DNA of 37,278 nt from the NCBI GenBank assembly GCA_013297775.1, contig JAAFIL010000034.1:1-37278 (forward strand), in the 5' to 3' direction. The notes beneath the pieces are model-generated. The model was not told where the DNA came from and searched no databases. It worked only from the letters and a program-made list of their open reading frames with translations. Both the position numbers and the translations under genes were made by a program. This stretch comes from Bacteroidota bacterium. GTDB taxonomy: Bacteria > Bacteroidota > Bacteroidia > B-17B0 > Aurantibacillaceae. Shown one piece after another: positions 16,576 to 27,033 of this stretch (its first letter is position 1; each line of letters begins with the position of its first letter).

Positions 16576-16947
16576 ATGGCTGACGTAAAATCAATAGCTG
16601 AAACATTAGTAAGCTTAACAGTAAAAGAAGTACAAGATTTAGCTAAAATCTTAAAAGATGAATACGGTATTGAACCAGCTGCTGCTGCAGTAGTTGTATC
16701 TAACAATGGCGGTGGCGCAGAAGCTGCGGCGGTTAAAACAACTTTCGATGTTGTGTTACTTGAAGCAGGTGCTGCTAAATTAGGCGTTGTGAAAGTGGTA
16801 AAAGACTTAACAGGTTTAGGTTTAAAAGAAGCTAAAGATTTAGTGGACGGTGCTCCAAAACCAGTTAAAGAAGGTGTTAGTAAAGAAGAAGCTGAAGGTA
16901 TCAAAAAATCTTTAGAAGAAGCTGGTGCTAAAGTTGAAGTGAAGTAA
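16576..16947 (+). CDS. rplL: Ribosomal protein bL12 (L7/L12)
   Basis: 123 residues. N-terminal dimerisation helices (about 1-33), an Ala-rich flexible hinge ([18 protein letters not shown], about 36-53), and the C-terminal factor-binding domain with [31 protein letters not shown] split over 56-86. It recruits translation GTPases. A strong hairpin follows before rpoB. Confidence 0.98.
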   Translation: MADVKSIAETLVSLTVKEVQDLAKILKDEYGIEPAAAAVVVSNNGGGAEAAAVKTTFDVVLLEAGAAKLGVVKVVKDLTGLGLKEAKDLVDGAPKPVKEGVSKEEAEGIKKSLEEAGAKVEVK

Positions 16948-16965
16948 TTCATCGCCACTATAAAC

Positions 16966-17003
16966 TGGGAAACGGTCTTTGCTTTGGTAAAGACCTTTTC
17001 CCA
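16966..17003 (+). terminator. Attenuator or processing hairpin between rplL and rpoB
   Basis: TGGGAAA (16966-16972) and GGTCTTT (16974-16980) pair with AAAGACC (16989-16995) and TTTCCCA (16997-17003): 14 pairs with one internal C/T mismatch and an 8-base loop. Only a weak T-rich stretch follows. E. coli has an attenuator and an RNase III site in the same gap, which lower rpoBC expression relative to ribosomal proteins; an equal role here is inference. Confidence 0.6.
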
Positions 17004-17086
17004 TTTACTAGCTTAACGCCTAACCGCTTAACTGGTAAAAAAGGAACAAAGTGTTTTTTAGAGTATTAATTAAACCATAATATACC

Positions 17087-20000
17087 TTGGCCACAGCAAT
17101 AAAAAATCAAAAACGAGTTAATTTCTCGTCAAACAAATTCCCAATCGAATATCCCGATTTTTTGGATATCCAAATCAAATCGTTTCAAGATTTTTTCCAA
17201 TTGGAAACTACTCCTGAAAATCGAAAGAAAGAAGGTTTATTTAAAGTATTCGCCGAAAATTTTCCTATTTCCGATGCACGCAATAATTTCGTGCTCGAGT
17301 TTAAGGATTACTACATTGACCCACCGCGCTATGCACTGGATGAATGTATCGAGCGTGGCCTTACTTATGCCGTGCCTCTAAAGGCCAAGCTATATCTGTA
17401 TTGTACAGATCCTGAACATGAAGATTTTGAACCCATCATGCAAGATGTGTATTTAGGAACTATTCCTTACATGACTCCTAAAGGTTCATTTATTATAAAT
17501 GGTGCCGAGCGCGTTATTGTATCGCAGTTACACCGTTCACCGGGTGTATTCTTCGGTCAAAGCCGCCATGCTAACGGTACCAAGCTATACTCTGCCCGCG
17601 TTATTCCTTTCAAAGGATCGTGGATTGAGTTTGCAACCGACATCAATAGCGTTATGTACGCTTACATTGACCGTAAGAAAAAGTTACCTGTAACCACTTT
17701 ATTGCGTGCCATAGGTTTCGAAAGCGATAAACAAATTCTCGAAATTTTTGGTTTAGCCGACGAAGTAAAAGTTTCTAAAACAGGCTTAAAACGCGAAGTA
17801 GGTCGTCGTTTAGCGGCTCGTGTCTTAAAAACATGGTTAGAAGATTTCGTTGATGAAGATACCGGAGAGGTAGTTTCTATCGAACGTAACGAAGTTATCT
17901 TAGACCGCGAAACCATTTTAGAAGATGAACACATTGATTATATCGTAGATGCGGGTGTTAAATCTATTATCCTACACAAACAAGATATTAATACCAACGA
18001 ATACGCTATTATCTATAACACCCTTCAAAAAGATTCAACCAATTCTGAAAAAGAAGCGATTGAATTTATTTACCGCTTGTTGCGTAATGCCGAGCCACCC
18101 GATGAAGAAACAGCACGTGGCGTCATTGATAAATTATTTTTCTCTGATAAACGCTACGACTTAGGAGAGGTAGGGCGATTCCGCATCAATAAAAAATTCA
18201 ATATTGATACCCCAATGGATATTCGTGTCTTAACAAAAGAAGACATGATATTGATTATTAAATACCTTATCGAACTCATCAACTCTAAAACCGATGTGGA
18301 TGATATTGATCACTTGAGTAACCGCCGTGTGCGTACTGTGGGTGAGCAATTATACGCTCAGTTTGGAGTAGGTTTAGCACGTATGGCACGCACTATCCGC
18401 GAGCGCATGAATGTTCGCGATAACGAAGTGTTTACGCCAACCGATTTAATTAATGCCAAAACATTAAGTTCAGTTATTAACTCCTTTTTTGGGACTAATC
18501 AATTATCTCAATTTATGGATCAAACCAATCCATTATCAGAGATCACCCACAAGCGTCGTTTGTCGGCACTCGGGCCAGGCGGTTTAAGTCGCGAGCGTGC
18601 AGGTTTTGAGGTACGTGATGTGCATTATACCCACTACGGTCGTTTGTGTACCATCGAAACACCCGAAGGTCCAAACATCGGTTTGATTTCTTCTTTGTGT
18701 GTTTATGCAAAGGTTAACAAATTAGGTTTTATCGAAACCCCATTCCGTCAAGTAGAAGAAGGAAAGTTGTTGTTAGATAAAGGCATTACCTACTTAACAG
18801 CCGAAGAAGAAGACCAAAAAAATATTGCACAAACGAGTGCAGAATTAGATGAAAAAGGCGCGTTCATTACTAAAAAAGTAACGGCACGCTACGAAGGTGA
18901 TTTCCCAGTATTAGAGCCCGAGAAAATTCATTTAATGGATGTAGCCCCCAATCAAATTGCTTCTATTGCGGCATCATTGATTCCGTTTTTAGAGCACGAT
19001 GATGCCAACCGCGCTTTAATGGGTTCAAACATGCAGCGTCAAGCGGTGCCATTAATGCGTCCGCAAGCGCCTATCGTTGGTACAGGTATCGAAGCACGCG
19101 TTGCCGAAGATAGCCGCGTATTAATTAATGCAGAAGGCGAAGGAACGGTTGAATACGTGGATGCACGAGAAATTACCATTCGTTATAGCCGCAGTGAAGA
19201 AGAACGCTTAATTTCGTTTGAAGGCGACGTTAAAACGTATAAATTAACCAAATTCCAAAAAACCAATCAAAGCACTTGTATGAACCTAAAACCTATCGTT
19301 AAGAAAGGCGATAAGGTTACAAAAGGCCAAGTACTGTGCGAAGGATATGCTACCGAAGGCGGCGAATTAGCCTTAGGACGTAACTTAAAAGTAGCGTTCA
19401 TGCCTTGGAAAGGGTATAACTTTGAGGATGCCATTGTAATTTCGGAACGCATTGTACGCGATGATATTTTCACCTCTATCCACATTGATGAATACACTTT
19501 AGAAGTGCGCGATACCAAACGTGGTTTAGAAGAGTTAACCCCCGATATTCCTAACGTTAGCGAAGAAGCTACTAAAGATTTGGATGAAAAAGGAATTATC
19601 CGCATTGGTGCCGAAGTAAAAGAAGGCGACATTTTAATTGGTAAAATCACTCCTAAAGGTGAAACCGATCCATCGCCCGAAGAAAAATTACTACGTGCTA
19701 TTTTTGGCGATAAGGCAGGGGATGTAAAAGACGCATCGCTCCGCGTATCTCCTTCTATTAGAGGCGTTATTGTTGATAAAAAATTATTCTCTCGCGCTAT
19801 TAAAGATAAAAAAGCGAAAGCCGAAGAGAAACCAATGATTGAAAAATTAGATGCTGAACACGAGAAAAACATCTACAACTTAAAATTACAATTGGTTGAT
19901 AAATTGTTTGTGTTGGTAAACGGCCGCACATCGCAAGGTGTAACCAATATTTTAGGAGAAGAAGTTATTCCGCGTGGTACTAAGTTCACTCAAAAATTAT

Positions 20001-20899
20001 TAGAGCGTGTAGATTATTCTGAAGTCAATCCAAGCAATTGGACTTCTGATAAAGACAAAAACGAACAAATTGAACGTTTGTTACATAACTTCATGATCCA
20101 ATACAACGATTATTTAGGAAAATACAAACGCGAGAAATTCCAAATTACGGTGGGCGATGAACTACCAAACGGAATTGTTCAATTAGCTAAAGTTTACATT
20201 GCCCAAAAACGTAAGTTGAAAGTAGGCGATAAAATGGCGGGTCGTCATGGTAACAAGGGCATTGTAGCCCGTATTGTGAAAGATGAAGACATGCCATTCT
20301 TAGAAGATGGAACGCCAGTTGATATTGTTTTAAATCCATTAGGCGTGCCTTCGCGTATGAACTTGGGTCAGATTTATGAAACCGTATTGGCTTGGGCTGG
20401 TCAAAAACTAGGCATGAAATTTTCAACGCCAATTTTTGATGGGGCAAGCATGGATCAAATTGATGATTATACCGAAAAAGCGGGTGTTCCAAAATACGGA
20501 CGCACCTATCTATACGACGGTGGAACAGGCGAGCGATTTGATCAACCTGCAACGGTAGGTATCATTTACATGCTTAAATTAGGGCACATGGTAGATGATA
20601 AAATGCACGCCCGTTCAATTGGTCCATACTCATTAATTACGCAACAACCTTTGGGCGGTAAAGCTCAATTTGGGGGTCAACGTTTTGGTGAAATGGAGGT
20701 TTGGGCACTCGAAGCGTACGGCGCAGCTAACGTGTTACAAGAATTGTTAACCGTTAAATCGGATGACGTTATAGGTCGTGCAAAAGCTTATGAAGCCATC
20801 GTTAAAGGTGAAAACATTCCAACGCCAGGCATCCCCGAATCGTTCAATGTATTGTTGCACGAGTTAAGAGGTTTAGCGTTAGATGTAACCTTAGATTAA
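17087..20899 (+). CDS. rpoB: RNA polymerase subunit beta (TTG start)
   Basis: 1270 residues, full length for Bacteroidota. The start is TTG at 17087: an in-frame TAA lies at 17078-17080, and no in-frame ATG occurs before about residue 120, inside the conserved N-terminal lobe that begins [17 protein letters not shown]. The rifampicin-pocket segment (about residues 468-500; [36 protein letters not shown]) has the wild-type Asp, His, Arg and Ser residues. Also seen: [10 protein letters not shown], [24 protein letters not shown] near the active site, [12 protein letters not shown] and the C-terminal [12 protein letters not shown]. rpoC follows after 50 bases. Confidence 0.99.
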   Translation: MATAIKNQKRVNFSSNKFPIEYPDFLDIQIKSFQDFFQLETTPENRKKEGLFKVFAENFPISDARNNFVLEFKDYYIDPPRYALDECIERGLTYAVPLKAKLYLYCTDPEHEDFEPIMQDVYLGTIPYMTPKGSFIINGAERVIVSQLHRSPGVFFGQSRHANGTKLYSARVIPFKGSWIEFATDINSVMYAYIDRKKKLPVTTLLRAIGFESDKQILEIFGLADEVKVSKTGLKREVGRRLAARVLKTWLEDFVDEDTGEVVSIERNEVILDRETILEDEHIDYIVDAGVKSIILHKQDINTNEYAIIYNTLQKDSTNSEKEAIEFIYRLLRNAEPPDEETARGVIDKLFFSDKRYDLGEVGRFRINKKFNIDTPMDIRVLTKEDMILIIKYLIELINSKTDVDDIDHLSNRRVRTVGEQLYAQFGVGLARMARTIRERMNVRDNEVFTPTDLINAKTLSSVINSFFGTNQLSQFMDQTNPLSEITHKRRLSALGPGGLSRERAGFEVRDVHYTHYGRLCTIETPEGPNIGLISSLCVYAKVNKLGFIETPFRQVEEGKLLLDKGITYLTAEEEDQKNIAQTSAELDEKGAFITKKVTARYEGDFPVLEPEKIHLMDVAPNQIASIAASLIPFLEHDDANRALMGSNMQRQAVPLMRPQAPIVGTGIEARVAEDSRVLINAEGEGTVEYVDAREITIRYSRSEEERLISFEGDVKTYKLTKFQKTNQSTCMNLKPIVKKGDKVTKGQVLCEGYATEGGELALGRNLKVAFMPWKGYNFEDAIVISERIVRDDIFTSIHIDEYTLEVRDTKRGLEELTPDIPNVSEEATKDLDEKGIIRIGAEVKEGDILIGKITPKGETDPSPEEKLLRAIFGDKAGDVKDASLRVSPSIRGVIVDKKLFSRAIKDKKAKAEEKPMIEKLDAEHEKNIYNLKLQLVDKLFVLVNGRTSQGVTNILGEEVIPRGTKFTQKLLERVDYSEVNPSNWTSDKDKNEQIERLLHNFMIQYNDYLGKYKREKFQITVGDELPNGIVQLAKVYIAQKRKLKVGDKMAGRHGNKGIVARIVKDEDMPFLEDGTPVDIVLNPLGVPSRMNLGQIYETVLAWAGQKLGMKFSTPIFDGASMDQIDDYTEKAGVPKYGRTYLYDGGTGERFDQPATVGIIYMLKLGHMVDDKMHARSIGPYSLITQQPLGGKAQFGGQRFGEMEVWALEAYGAANVLQELLTVKSDDVIGRAKAYEAIVKGENIPTPGIPESFNVLLHELRGLALDVTLD

Positions 20900-20949
20900 A
20901 CCGTTATTGAGCTTTTAAATTTGAATTTTAACTTTTGAATTAAATTAAA

Positions 20950-23900
20950 ATGGCATTAAGAAGAGATAATAAACAAAAATCGAATTTCTCGAAGATCACC
21001 ATTAGTTTGGCTTCTCCCGAAACGATTTTAAAACGTTCGAGTGGTGAGGTGTTAAAACCCGAAACCATTAATTACCGTACCTACAAACCCGAAAGAGATG
21101 GTTTGTTTTGCGAACGTATTTTTGGGCCGGTAAAAGATTACGAATGTCATTGCGGAAAGTACAAACGTATTCGCTACAAAGGCATTACCTGCGACCGTTG
21201 TGGGGTAGAGGTAACCGAAAAGAAAGTACGCCGCGAGCGCATGGGACACATCAATTTGGTGGTACCCGTAGCGCACATCTGGTATTTCCGCTCGTTGCCC
21301 AACAAAATTGGGTATTTGTTAGGCTTACCTACCAAAAAACTAGACATGATTATTTACTACGAACGTTATGTAGTAATTAATGCTGGTGTAGCTGCCGAAA
21401 ACGGTATTTCGTATTTAGATTTCTTAACCGAAGAAGAATACTTAAATGCCATTGATGCGCTTCCTAAGGAGAATGCACTTTTAGATGATGAAGACCCTAA
21501 TAAATTCATCGCTAAAATGGGTGCCGAAGCCTTGCAAGATTTATTATCGCGTCTAAACTTAGACGAACTTTCTTACGAATTGCGTCATAAAGCCAACACC
21601 GAAACTTCGCAACAACGTAAAAACGAAGCTTTAAAACGTTTACAAGTTATTGAAGCATTCCGCCAAGCTAACCAAAACGTTGTTAACAAACCCGAGTGGA
21701 TGGTGGTAAAAGTAGTACCAGTTATTCCGCCAGAATTACGTCCTTTAGTACCTTTAGATGGCGGTCGTTTTGCAACTTCTGATTTGAACGATTTATACCG
21801 TCGAGTTATTATCCGTAACAACCGTTTAAAACGCCTTATCGAAATTAAAGCCCCCGATGTAATTTTGCGTAACGAAAAACGCATGTTGCAAGAGTCGGTT
21901 GATTCGTTATTTGACAACTCACGAAAATCAAATGCCGTTAAAACCGAAAGTAACCGTGCTTTAAAATCGTTATCCGATTCATTAAAAGGTAAACAAGGGC
22001 GTTTCCGTCAAAACTTATTAGGTAAACGTGTAGATTACTCAGCGCGTTCGGTAATTGTTGTAGGTCCAGAATTAAAATTGCACGAATGCGGTTTGCCAAA
22101 AGAAATGGCTGCCGAATTATTTAAGCCATTTATCATTCGTAAAATGATTGAACGTGGTATTGTAAAAACTGTCAAATCAGCTAAAAAAATTGTTGACAAA
22201 AAAGAACCCATCGTTTGGGATATTTTGGAAAACGTTTTAAAAGGACATCCTGTTTTATTAAACCGTGCGCCAACCCTTCACCGTTTGGGTATTCAAGCCT
22301 TTCAACCTAAGTTAATTGAAGGAAAAGCCATTCAATTACATCCATTAGTGTGTTCGGCGTTTAATGCCGATTTTGATGGCGATCAAATGGCGGTACACGT
22401 TCCATTAGGAAATGCCGCTATCTTAGAAGCACAAATTTTAATGTTAGCCTCGCACAACATCTTAAACCCATCTAACGGTGCGCCAGTAGCGGTTCCATCG
22501 CAAGATATGGTTTTAGGTTTATATTATTTAACCAAAGGCAAACGCAATTTAGTTGATGATGCTGTTAAAGGAGAAGGTAAAATATTTTATAGTGCTGAAG
22601 AAGTTATCATTGCCACTAACGAAAAGCAAATAGACATCCACGCGCAAATTAAAATTAAAATTACGAATGCCTTAGAAGGCGATCATTTAGTAACCAAACT
22701 CATTGATACCACTGCTGGACGTGTTATTTTTAATACCGTTGTGCCACACGAAGTAGGCTTTATCAACGAATTGTTGACTAAAAAATCGCTTCGCGACATT
22801 ATTGGCATGGTGTTAAAGAAAACCGGAATGGCTAAAACAGCCAAGTTCTTAGATGACATTAAAGAATTAGGATTCCGTACAGCGTTTAAAGGCGGTTTAT
22901 CGTTTAACTTAGGCGATATTCAAACACCACCTGAAAAATTCAAAATTATTGCCGACGCTCAATTAGAAGTAGATGAAGTAATGAACAGTTACAACATGGG
23001 CTTCATTACCAATAACGAGCGTTATAACCAAATTATTGATATTTGGACGCATACCAACTCTAAAGTAACCAAGAAAGTATTAGACAAGTTAAGCACCGAT
23101 AAACAAGGCTTTAACTCGGTTTATATGATGTTGGATTCGGGAGCGCGTGGTAGTAAAGAACAAATTAAACAGTTAAGCGGTATGCGCGGTTTGATGGCAA
23201 AACCACAAAAAGCGGGTGATACAACGGCTTCAATTATTGAGAACCCCGTATTATCGAACTTCCGCGAAGGCTTATCCATCTTAGAATATTTTATTTCTAC
23301 TCACGGTGCGCGTAAAGGTTTGGCCGATACCGCTTTAAAAACAGCCGATGCGGGTTATTTAACCCGTCGTTTAGTTGACGTGGCTCAAGACGTTATTATT
23401 AACGAATTTGATTGCGGAACCCTTCGTGGATTAAGCATGACGGCGTTAAAAAATAACGAAGATGTGGTAGAAAGTTTATACGACCGTATTTTAGGTCGTA
23501 CCGCAGTAAACGATGTATTTCATCCAACAACTGGCGAATTAATTGTGGCTGGTGGAGAAATTATTACTGAAGATGTAGCCGTTATTGTTGAAAAATCGCC
23601 TATCGAAACCATAGACATTCGTTCGGTATTAACCTGCGAAAGCCGCTTAGGCGTGTGTGCAAAATGTTATGGCCGCAACTTAGCCAACAACCGTTTGGTA
23701 CAATTAGGCGAGGCTGTTGGTGTTATTGCTGCTCAATCTATTGGTGAACCTGGTACACAGTTAACCCTTCGTACCTTCCACGTGGGTGGTACTGCTAGTA
23801 ACGTTACCGCTTCATCAAGTGTTATTGCCAAATACGATGGTGTTGTAGAAATTGATGAATTACGCACCGTAGAACGTGTAAACGCTGAGGGAGCCAAAGC

Positions 23901-25242
23901 TAATATTGTTATTGGCCGCTCAACCGAAATGCGTATTGTTGATGCCAACACAGGCATTACCTTAACTACTGGTAATATCCCTTACGGTTCTAACCTTTAT
24001 ACAAAGCCAGGTGCTAAAGTGAAAAAAGGAGAACTTATTTGTGATTGGGATCCTTACAATGCCGTTATCGTATCCGAATTTGGTGGAATCGTTGAATACG
24101 AACACATCAAAGAAAATATTACCTTCCGCGAAGAAGCCGATGAACAAACGGGCTTTAAAGAAAAAGTAATTATAGAAAGTAAAGACAAAACTTTGAGTCC
24201 GTTAATTAAAATTGTGGACAAAAAAGGCGAAGTGTTGAAAATGTATAACATTCCGGTAAGTGCCCACATTGTGGTAAACGAAGCCGCTAAAATTGAGCCA
24301 GGTCAAATTCTTGTTAAGATACCTCGTGTAACGGGTAAAACGGGCGATATTACGGGTGGTTTACCACGTGTAACCGAACTCTTCGAAGCACGTAATCCAT
24401 CTAACCCAGCTGTGGTTAGTGAAATTGATGGCATTGTTACGTTTGGCAAAATTAAACGTGGTAACCGCGAGGTGATTGTGGAAGCTAAAACAGGCGAACA
24501 ACGTCGTTACCTCGTTAATTTAAGTAAACACATTTTGGTACAAGAAAACGATTTCGTGAAAGCTGGTAACCCATTGTCAGATGGAGCTATTAGCCCCGGC
24601 GATATCTTAGCCATCAAAGGTCCAACTGCTGTACAAGAATACTTAGTAAACGAAATTCAGGAGGTTTATCGCTTACAAGGACAAAAATTAAACGATAAAC
24701 ACTTCGAAACCATTGTGCGTCAAATGATGCGTAAAGTCGAAATTGTTGACCCAGGCGATACTATTTTCTTAGAGCAACAACTCGTTAATAAGGCTGATTT
24801 TATGACTGAGAACGATACTATTTTTGGTAAAAAAGTAGTAATTAATCCAGGCGATAGCACCGAATTAAAACGCGGTCAAATTATTACTAGTCGTAAATTA
24901 CGTGATGAAAACTCTATTTTAAAACGTAAAGATTTAAAAGTAGTAGAGGCGCGCGAAGCGGTTCCTGCAACGGCTAATCCTATTTTACAAGGTATTACGC
25001 GTGCATCGTTACAAACTAATAGCTGGATTTCGGCGGCATCGTTCCAAGAAACCACCAAAGTATTAAACGAAGCTGCTGTAAACGGAAAAGTAGATACTTT
25101 AAACGGATTAAAAGAAAACGTAATTGTTGGGCATTTAATTCCTGCTGGTACTGGTTTACGTCAATACGAAAAATTAGTAGTAGGCAGCAAAGAAGAATAC
25201 GAGCGTTTAATGGCTAGTAAAGAAGAAGTAGAAGTTCAGTAA
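20950..25242 (+). CDS. rpoC: RNA polymerase subunit beta'
   Basis: 1430 residues. Zinc site 1 in the clamp (about 66-86: [20 protein letters not shown]), catalytic [12 protein letters not shown] with three Mg-binding Asp at about 472-478, bridge-helix and trigger-loop region, and zinc site 2 beginning near residue 895 ([13 protein letters not shown]), followed by [25 protein letters not shown]. Residues ~930-1150 hold the insert between trigger-loop halves found in this phylum. The C-terminus ends in an acidic EEVEVQ. It closes the operon and is followed by a strong terminator. Confidence 0.99.
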   Translation: MALRRDNKQKSNFSKITISLASPETILKRSSGEVLKPETINYRTYKPERDGLFCERIFGPVKDYECHCGKYKRIRYKGITCDRCGVEVTEKKVRRERMGHINLVVPVAHIWYFRSLPNKIGYLLGLPTKKLDMIIYYERYVVINAGVAAENGISYLDFLTEEEYLNAIDALPKENALLDDEDPNKFIAKMGAEALQDLLSRLNLDELSYELRHKANTETSQQRKNEALKRLQVIEAFRQANQNVVNKPEWMVVKVVPVIPPELRPLVPLDGGRFATSDLNDLYRRVIIRNNRLKRLIEIKAPDVILRNEKRMLQESVDSLFDNSRKSNAVKTESNRALKSLSDSLKGKQGRFRQNLLGKRVDYSARSVIVVGPELKLHECGLPKEMAAELFKPFIIRKMIERGIVKTVKSAKKIVDKKEPIVWDILENVLKGHPVLLNRAPTLHRLGIQAFQPKLIEGKAIQLHPLVCSAFNADFDGDQMAVHVPLGNAAILEAQILMLASHNILNPSNGAPVAVPSQDMVLGLYYLTKGKRNLVDDAVKGEGKIFYSAEEVIIATNEKQIDIHAQIKIKITNALEGDHLVTKLIDTTAGRVIFNTVVPHEVGFINELLTKKSLRDIIGMVLKKTGMAKTAKFLDDIKELGFRTAFKGGLSFNLGDIQTPPEKFKIIADAQLEVDEVMNSYNMGFITNNERYNQIIDIWTHTNSKVTKKVLDKLSTDKQGFNSVYMMLDSGARGSKEQIKQLSGMRGLMAKPQKAGDTTASIIENPVLSNFREGLSILEYFISTHGARKGLADTALKTADAGYLTRRLVDVAQDVIINEFDCGTLRGLSMTALKNNEDVVESLYDRILGRTAVNDVFHPTTGELIVAGGEIITEDVAVIVEKSPIETIDIRSVLTCESRLGVCAKCYGRNLANNRLVQLGEAVGVIAAQSIGEPGTQLTLRTFHVGGTASNVTASSSVIAKYDGVVEIDELRTVERVNAEGAKANIVIGRSTEMRIVDANTGITLTTGNIPYGSNLYTKPGAKVKKGELICDWDPYNAVIVSEFGGIVEYEHIKENITFREEADEQTGFKEKVIIESKDKTLSPLIKIVDKKGEVLKMYNIPVSAHIVVNEAAKIEPGQILVKIPRVTGKTGDITGGLPRVTELFEARNPSNPAVVSEIDGIVTFGKIKRGNREVIVEAKTGEQRRYLVNLSKHILVQENDFVKAGNPLSDGAISPGDILAIKGPTAVQEYLVNEIQEVYRLQGQKLNDKHFETIVRQMMRKVEIVDPGDTIFLEQQLVNKADFMTENDTIFGKKVVINPGDSTELKRGQIITSRKLRDENSILKRKDLKVVEAREAVPATANPILQGITRASLQTNSWISAASFQETTKVLNEAAVNGKVDTLNGLKENVIVGHLIPAGTGLRQYEKLVVGSKEEYERLMASKEEVEVQ

Positions 25243-25262
25243 AATAGTTTAAATAATCATTT

Positions 25263-25293
25263 AAAAACCTCGGTAGAAATACCGAGGTTTTTT
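25263..25293 (+). terminator. Intrinsic terminator after rpoC
   Basis: AAACCTCGGTA (25265-25275) pairs perfectly with TACCGAGGTTT (25280-25290) around GAAA, a stable tetraloop, then continues the T-run to 25293. It ends the secE-to-rpoC transcription unit. Confidence 0.92.
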
Positions 25294-25421
25294 GTTGAAG
25301 GAGAAAGGCTTAGTTAAACGTATTGTGAGTGAGCCTTTTGGAACTATTTAACCTTAATTTCAAGAAAGAGGGTCTTCAGAATAAAGTTTATAACTCGATT
25401 AAATAATAGACTACATTAAAA

Positions 25422-25453
25422 GTAGCACGCAAAGATGCAGAGGGCGCAAAGTC
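25422..25453 (+). repeat. GCAAAG-type intergenic repeat fragment
   Basis: Contains GCACGCAAAGATGCAGAGG followed by GCGCAAAG. The same words occur in the 35400-35640 tandem repeat, near 37030 in inverted orientation, and at the right window edge. The gap 25294-25837 otherwise holds structured repeat copy 2 and no gene. Confidence 0.5.
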
Positions 25454-25510
25454 GGAAATTAAATTTTGAAAAAGGATTTTAGAATAGATCATTACCTTTA
25501 TTAAATACTA

Positions 25511-25707
25511 TGATTTAAGTTATATGGAATTAGACCGTAGAAGCCAAATTTTTTGGCGAATTATCTGTCTTGGTGTGGATAATTCCCGAAGTAAATTTGG
25601 GACAGACTTCGGTTTAGTAACTGTTAAGATTTCTTACAAATGATTTACCTTAAAATCCTCACAAATACTTAATAGCAGACAGTTTCCTCCTTTGAACTGT
25701 TTGTTTC
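25511..25707 (-). repeat. Structured intergenic repeat, copy 2 (inverted relative to copy 1)
   Basis: The reverse complement aligns with 9896-10073; the longest shared blocks are GGTAAATCATTTGTAAGAAATC and AAAAAATTTGGCTTCTAC. It keeps the three hairpins of copy 1 with substitutions that mostly preserve pairing (GCCAAA/TTTGGC here for GCTAAA/TTTGGC there). It has a fourth hairpin, CCGAAGT (25586-25592) with ACTTCGG (25606-25612), absent from copy 1. It is intergenic and non-coding. Confidence 0.75.
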
Positions 25708-25837
25708 CATCTAACTCATTTTTAAGTATTGATTTTAAGTGTTTTATAGAGTTAGCTATTTTATTCTAAAGTATTAGATTTCTTGAAATTTAGGGCTTAA
25801 AATGAATGTCTTGAGTAGGGTTATACTTGTTTACTAA

Positions 25838-26344
25838 TTATTGCTCTACGTCAAACTCATATTTTACTTCAATCCGTTTATTTTGATCGCGTTTTTCCCA
25901 TAGTCCATAAGTTAGAGACATTTTTTTTACTTTCTCTGAACTTACATCACGCAACACAAAAGTAAGTATCCAAAAATCTTCCTTGGCGTTTACATCAATT
26001 TGATTTTTTATTAAGTTGTAATTACGTTTATTTTTTTGCTTAATATTTTTACCGTAAACAATGATTTGAACATTTCCACCATTTCTAATTTCTTCTCGGT
26101 TTTTTTACCGCTCATCATTAACGCTGTATGTCATACGCATACTTATAACTGGAGGAAAATCTTCGGGATCTTTGGCAGAAACATGAAATAGAACCAAAAC
26201 GTCTTTTTTGTTGATGGAGTCCATAACTTTTGCTTTTAAAAACTTTATGTCATGCACCGTTTTTTCCTGAGCGAAAATAAACGAATGAAGAGTAATCCAG
26301 AAAAGAAATATTAAAATGATGGGGCGAACTATTTTTATTTTCAT
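25838..26344 (-). pseudogene. Secreted small protein gene interrupted by an in-frame TAA
   Basis: The frame begins at 26344 with a signal peptide (KIKIVRPIILIFLFWITLHSFIFAQ) and reads to ...SVNDER, where TAA occurs at 26107-26105. The same frame then stays open for 88 more codons, KNREEIRNGGNVQIIVYGKN onward, ending KYEFDVEQ at a TAA at 25838-25840. The second half is well-formed coding sequence in the same phase, so one nonsense change in a protein of about 168 residues explains it best. I recognise no family. Either the product is truncated at 79 residues, or the stop is read through, or it is a sequencing error. It lies downstream of the PH-like membrane protein gene on the same strand. 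Confidence 0.65.
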
Positions 26345-26419
26345 GTAAGTGCGTTTGTTTCCCGAAATTTTAGTTCTGAAGGAGTTTTAGCTACTTTGAA
26401 TGCTACCTCCCAAGTTTAA

Positions 26420-26875
26420 TTACTTTGATCTAGTTTTTAGATTTTCGTTAACCAGTTTCAAAAGGGTTTCGCGCGTGGGGGCAATGTGCGAGGGTTTAAT
26501 GCCTATTAAATTCGGACGCTCGCTTTCATCGTCGTTAAACACCACCGCAAAACGGCCGTTTTTTACTTCGTTAACCGTCTTTAAATCTAAAAAATGCCAT
26601 TGCTTGGTATGAAAAATAGATTGTTGAATTTCCATACGATCTTTATAAAATACCACAAAAGGATTAAGCATAAACCAAAACGCCTGGTAAAGCAAAACCG
26701 AGGCAGGCACCACCGAAAAGAAACTTAAAGGATTAATGGTGCGTAAATCGTTTTGGTTAAAAATACTATCGTAAACCCAATAGCAAGCCGCCGCCGCTAA
26801 AAGCCAAGTTACAATAACCACAAAGGGGTTTCGTTCAAAATAATGAATCGGGTTTTCAATAATCGTCTTTTTCAC
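26420..26875 (-). CDS. Two-helix membrane protein with a PH-like domain
   Basis: 151 residues. Two hydrophobic segments (about 17-34 and 49-70) are followed by a soluble ~75-residue part, VVFYKDRMEIQQSIFHTKQW... to VNENLKTRSK, whose strand pattern and single C-terminal helix suggest a bacterial PH-like domain. It probably sits in the inner membrane with the PH-like part in the cytoplasm. Function is not known. The gene is divergent from the lytic transglycosylase and probably the first of two with the broken secreted-protein gene (76-base gap). Confidence 0.7.
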   Translation of the reverse strand: MKKTIIENPIHYFERNPFVVIVTWLLAAAACYWVYDSIFNQNDLRTINPLSFFSVVPASVLLYQAFWFMLNPFVVFYKDRMEIQQSIFHTKQWHFLDLKTVNEVKNGRFAVVFNDDESERPNLIGIKPSHIAPTRETLLKLVNENLKTRSK

Positions 26876-27033
26876 AACGCAAAGTTAAAAATTAAAAATA
26901 GTTAATGTGCATCCTTCAACGATAATGTTTATTATTGGAAAATGTTAATTTGTAGAAAAGTTATGGTTTTGAAGTAACAAATTACTAAATTGAGCGTTTA
27001 ATCATTAGAATACCTAATTTAATCAGTAAAGCA

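Noticed and set aside
16497-16958. 153-residue minus-strand frame across rplL
   Set aside because: Antisense to bL12; its Ala/Ser/Thr-rich content mirrors the Ala-rich hinge of L12.
19267-19872. 201-residue minus-strand frame inside rpoB
   Set aside because: Low-complexity Ser-rich product with no own context; codon bias of rpoB explains the open frame.
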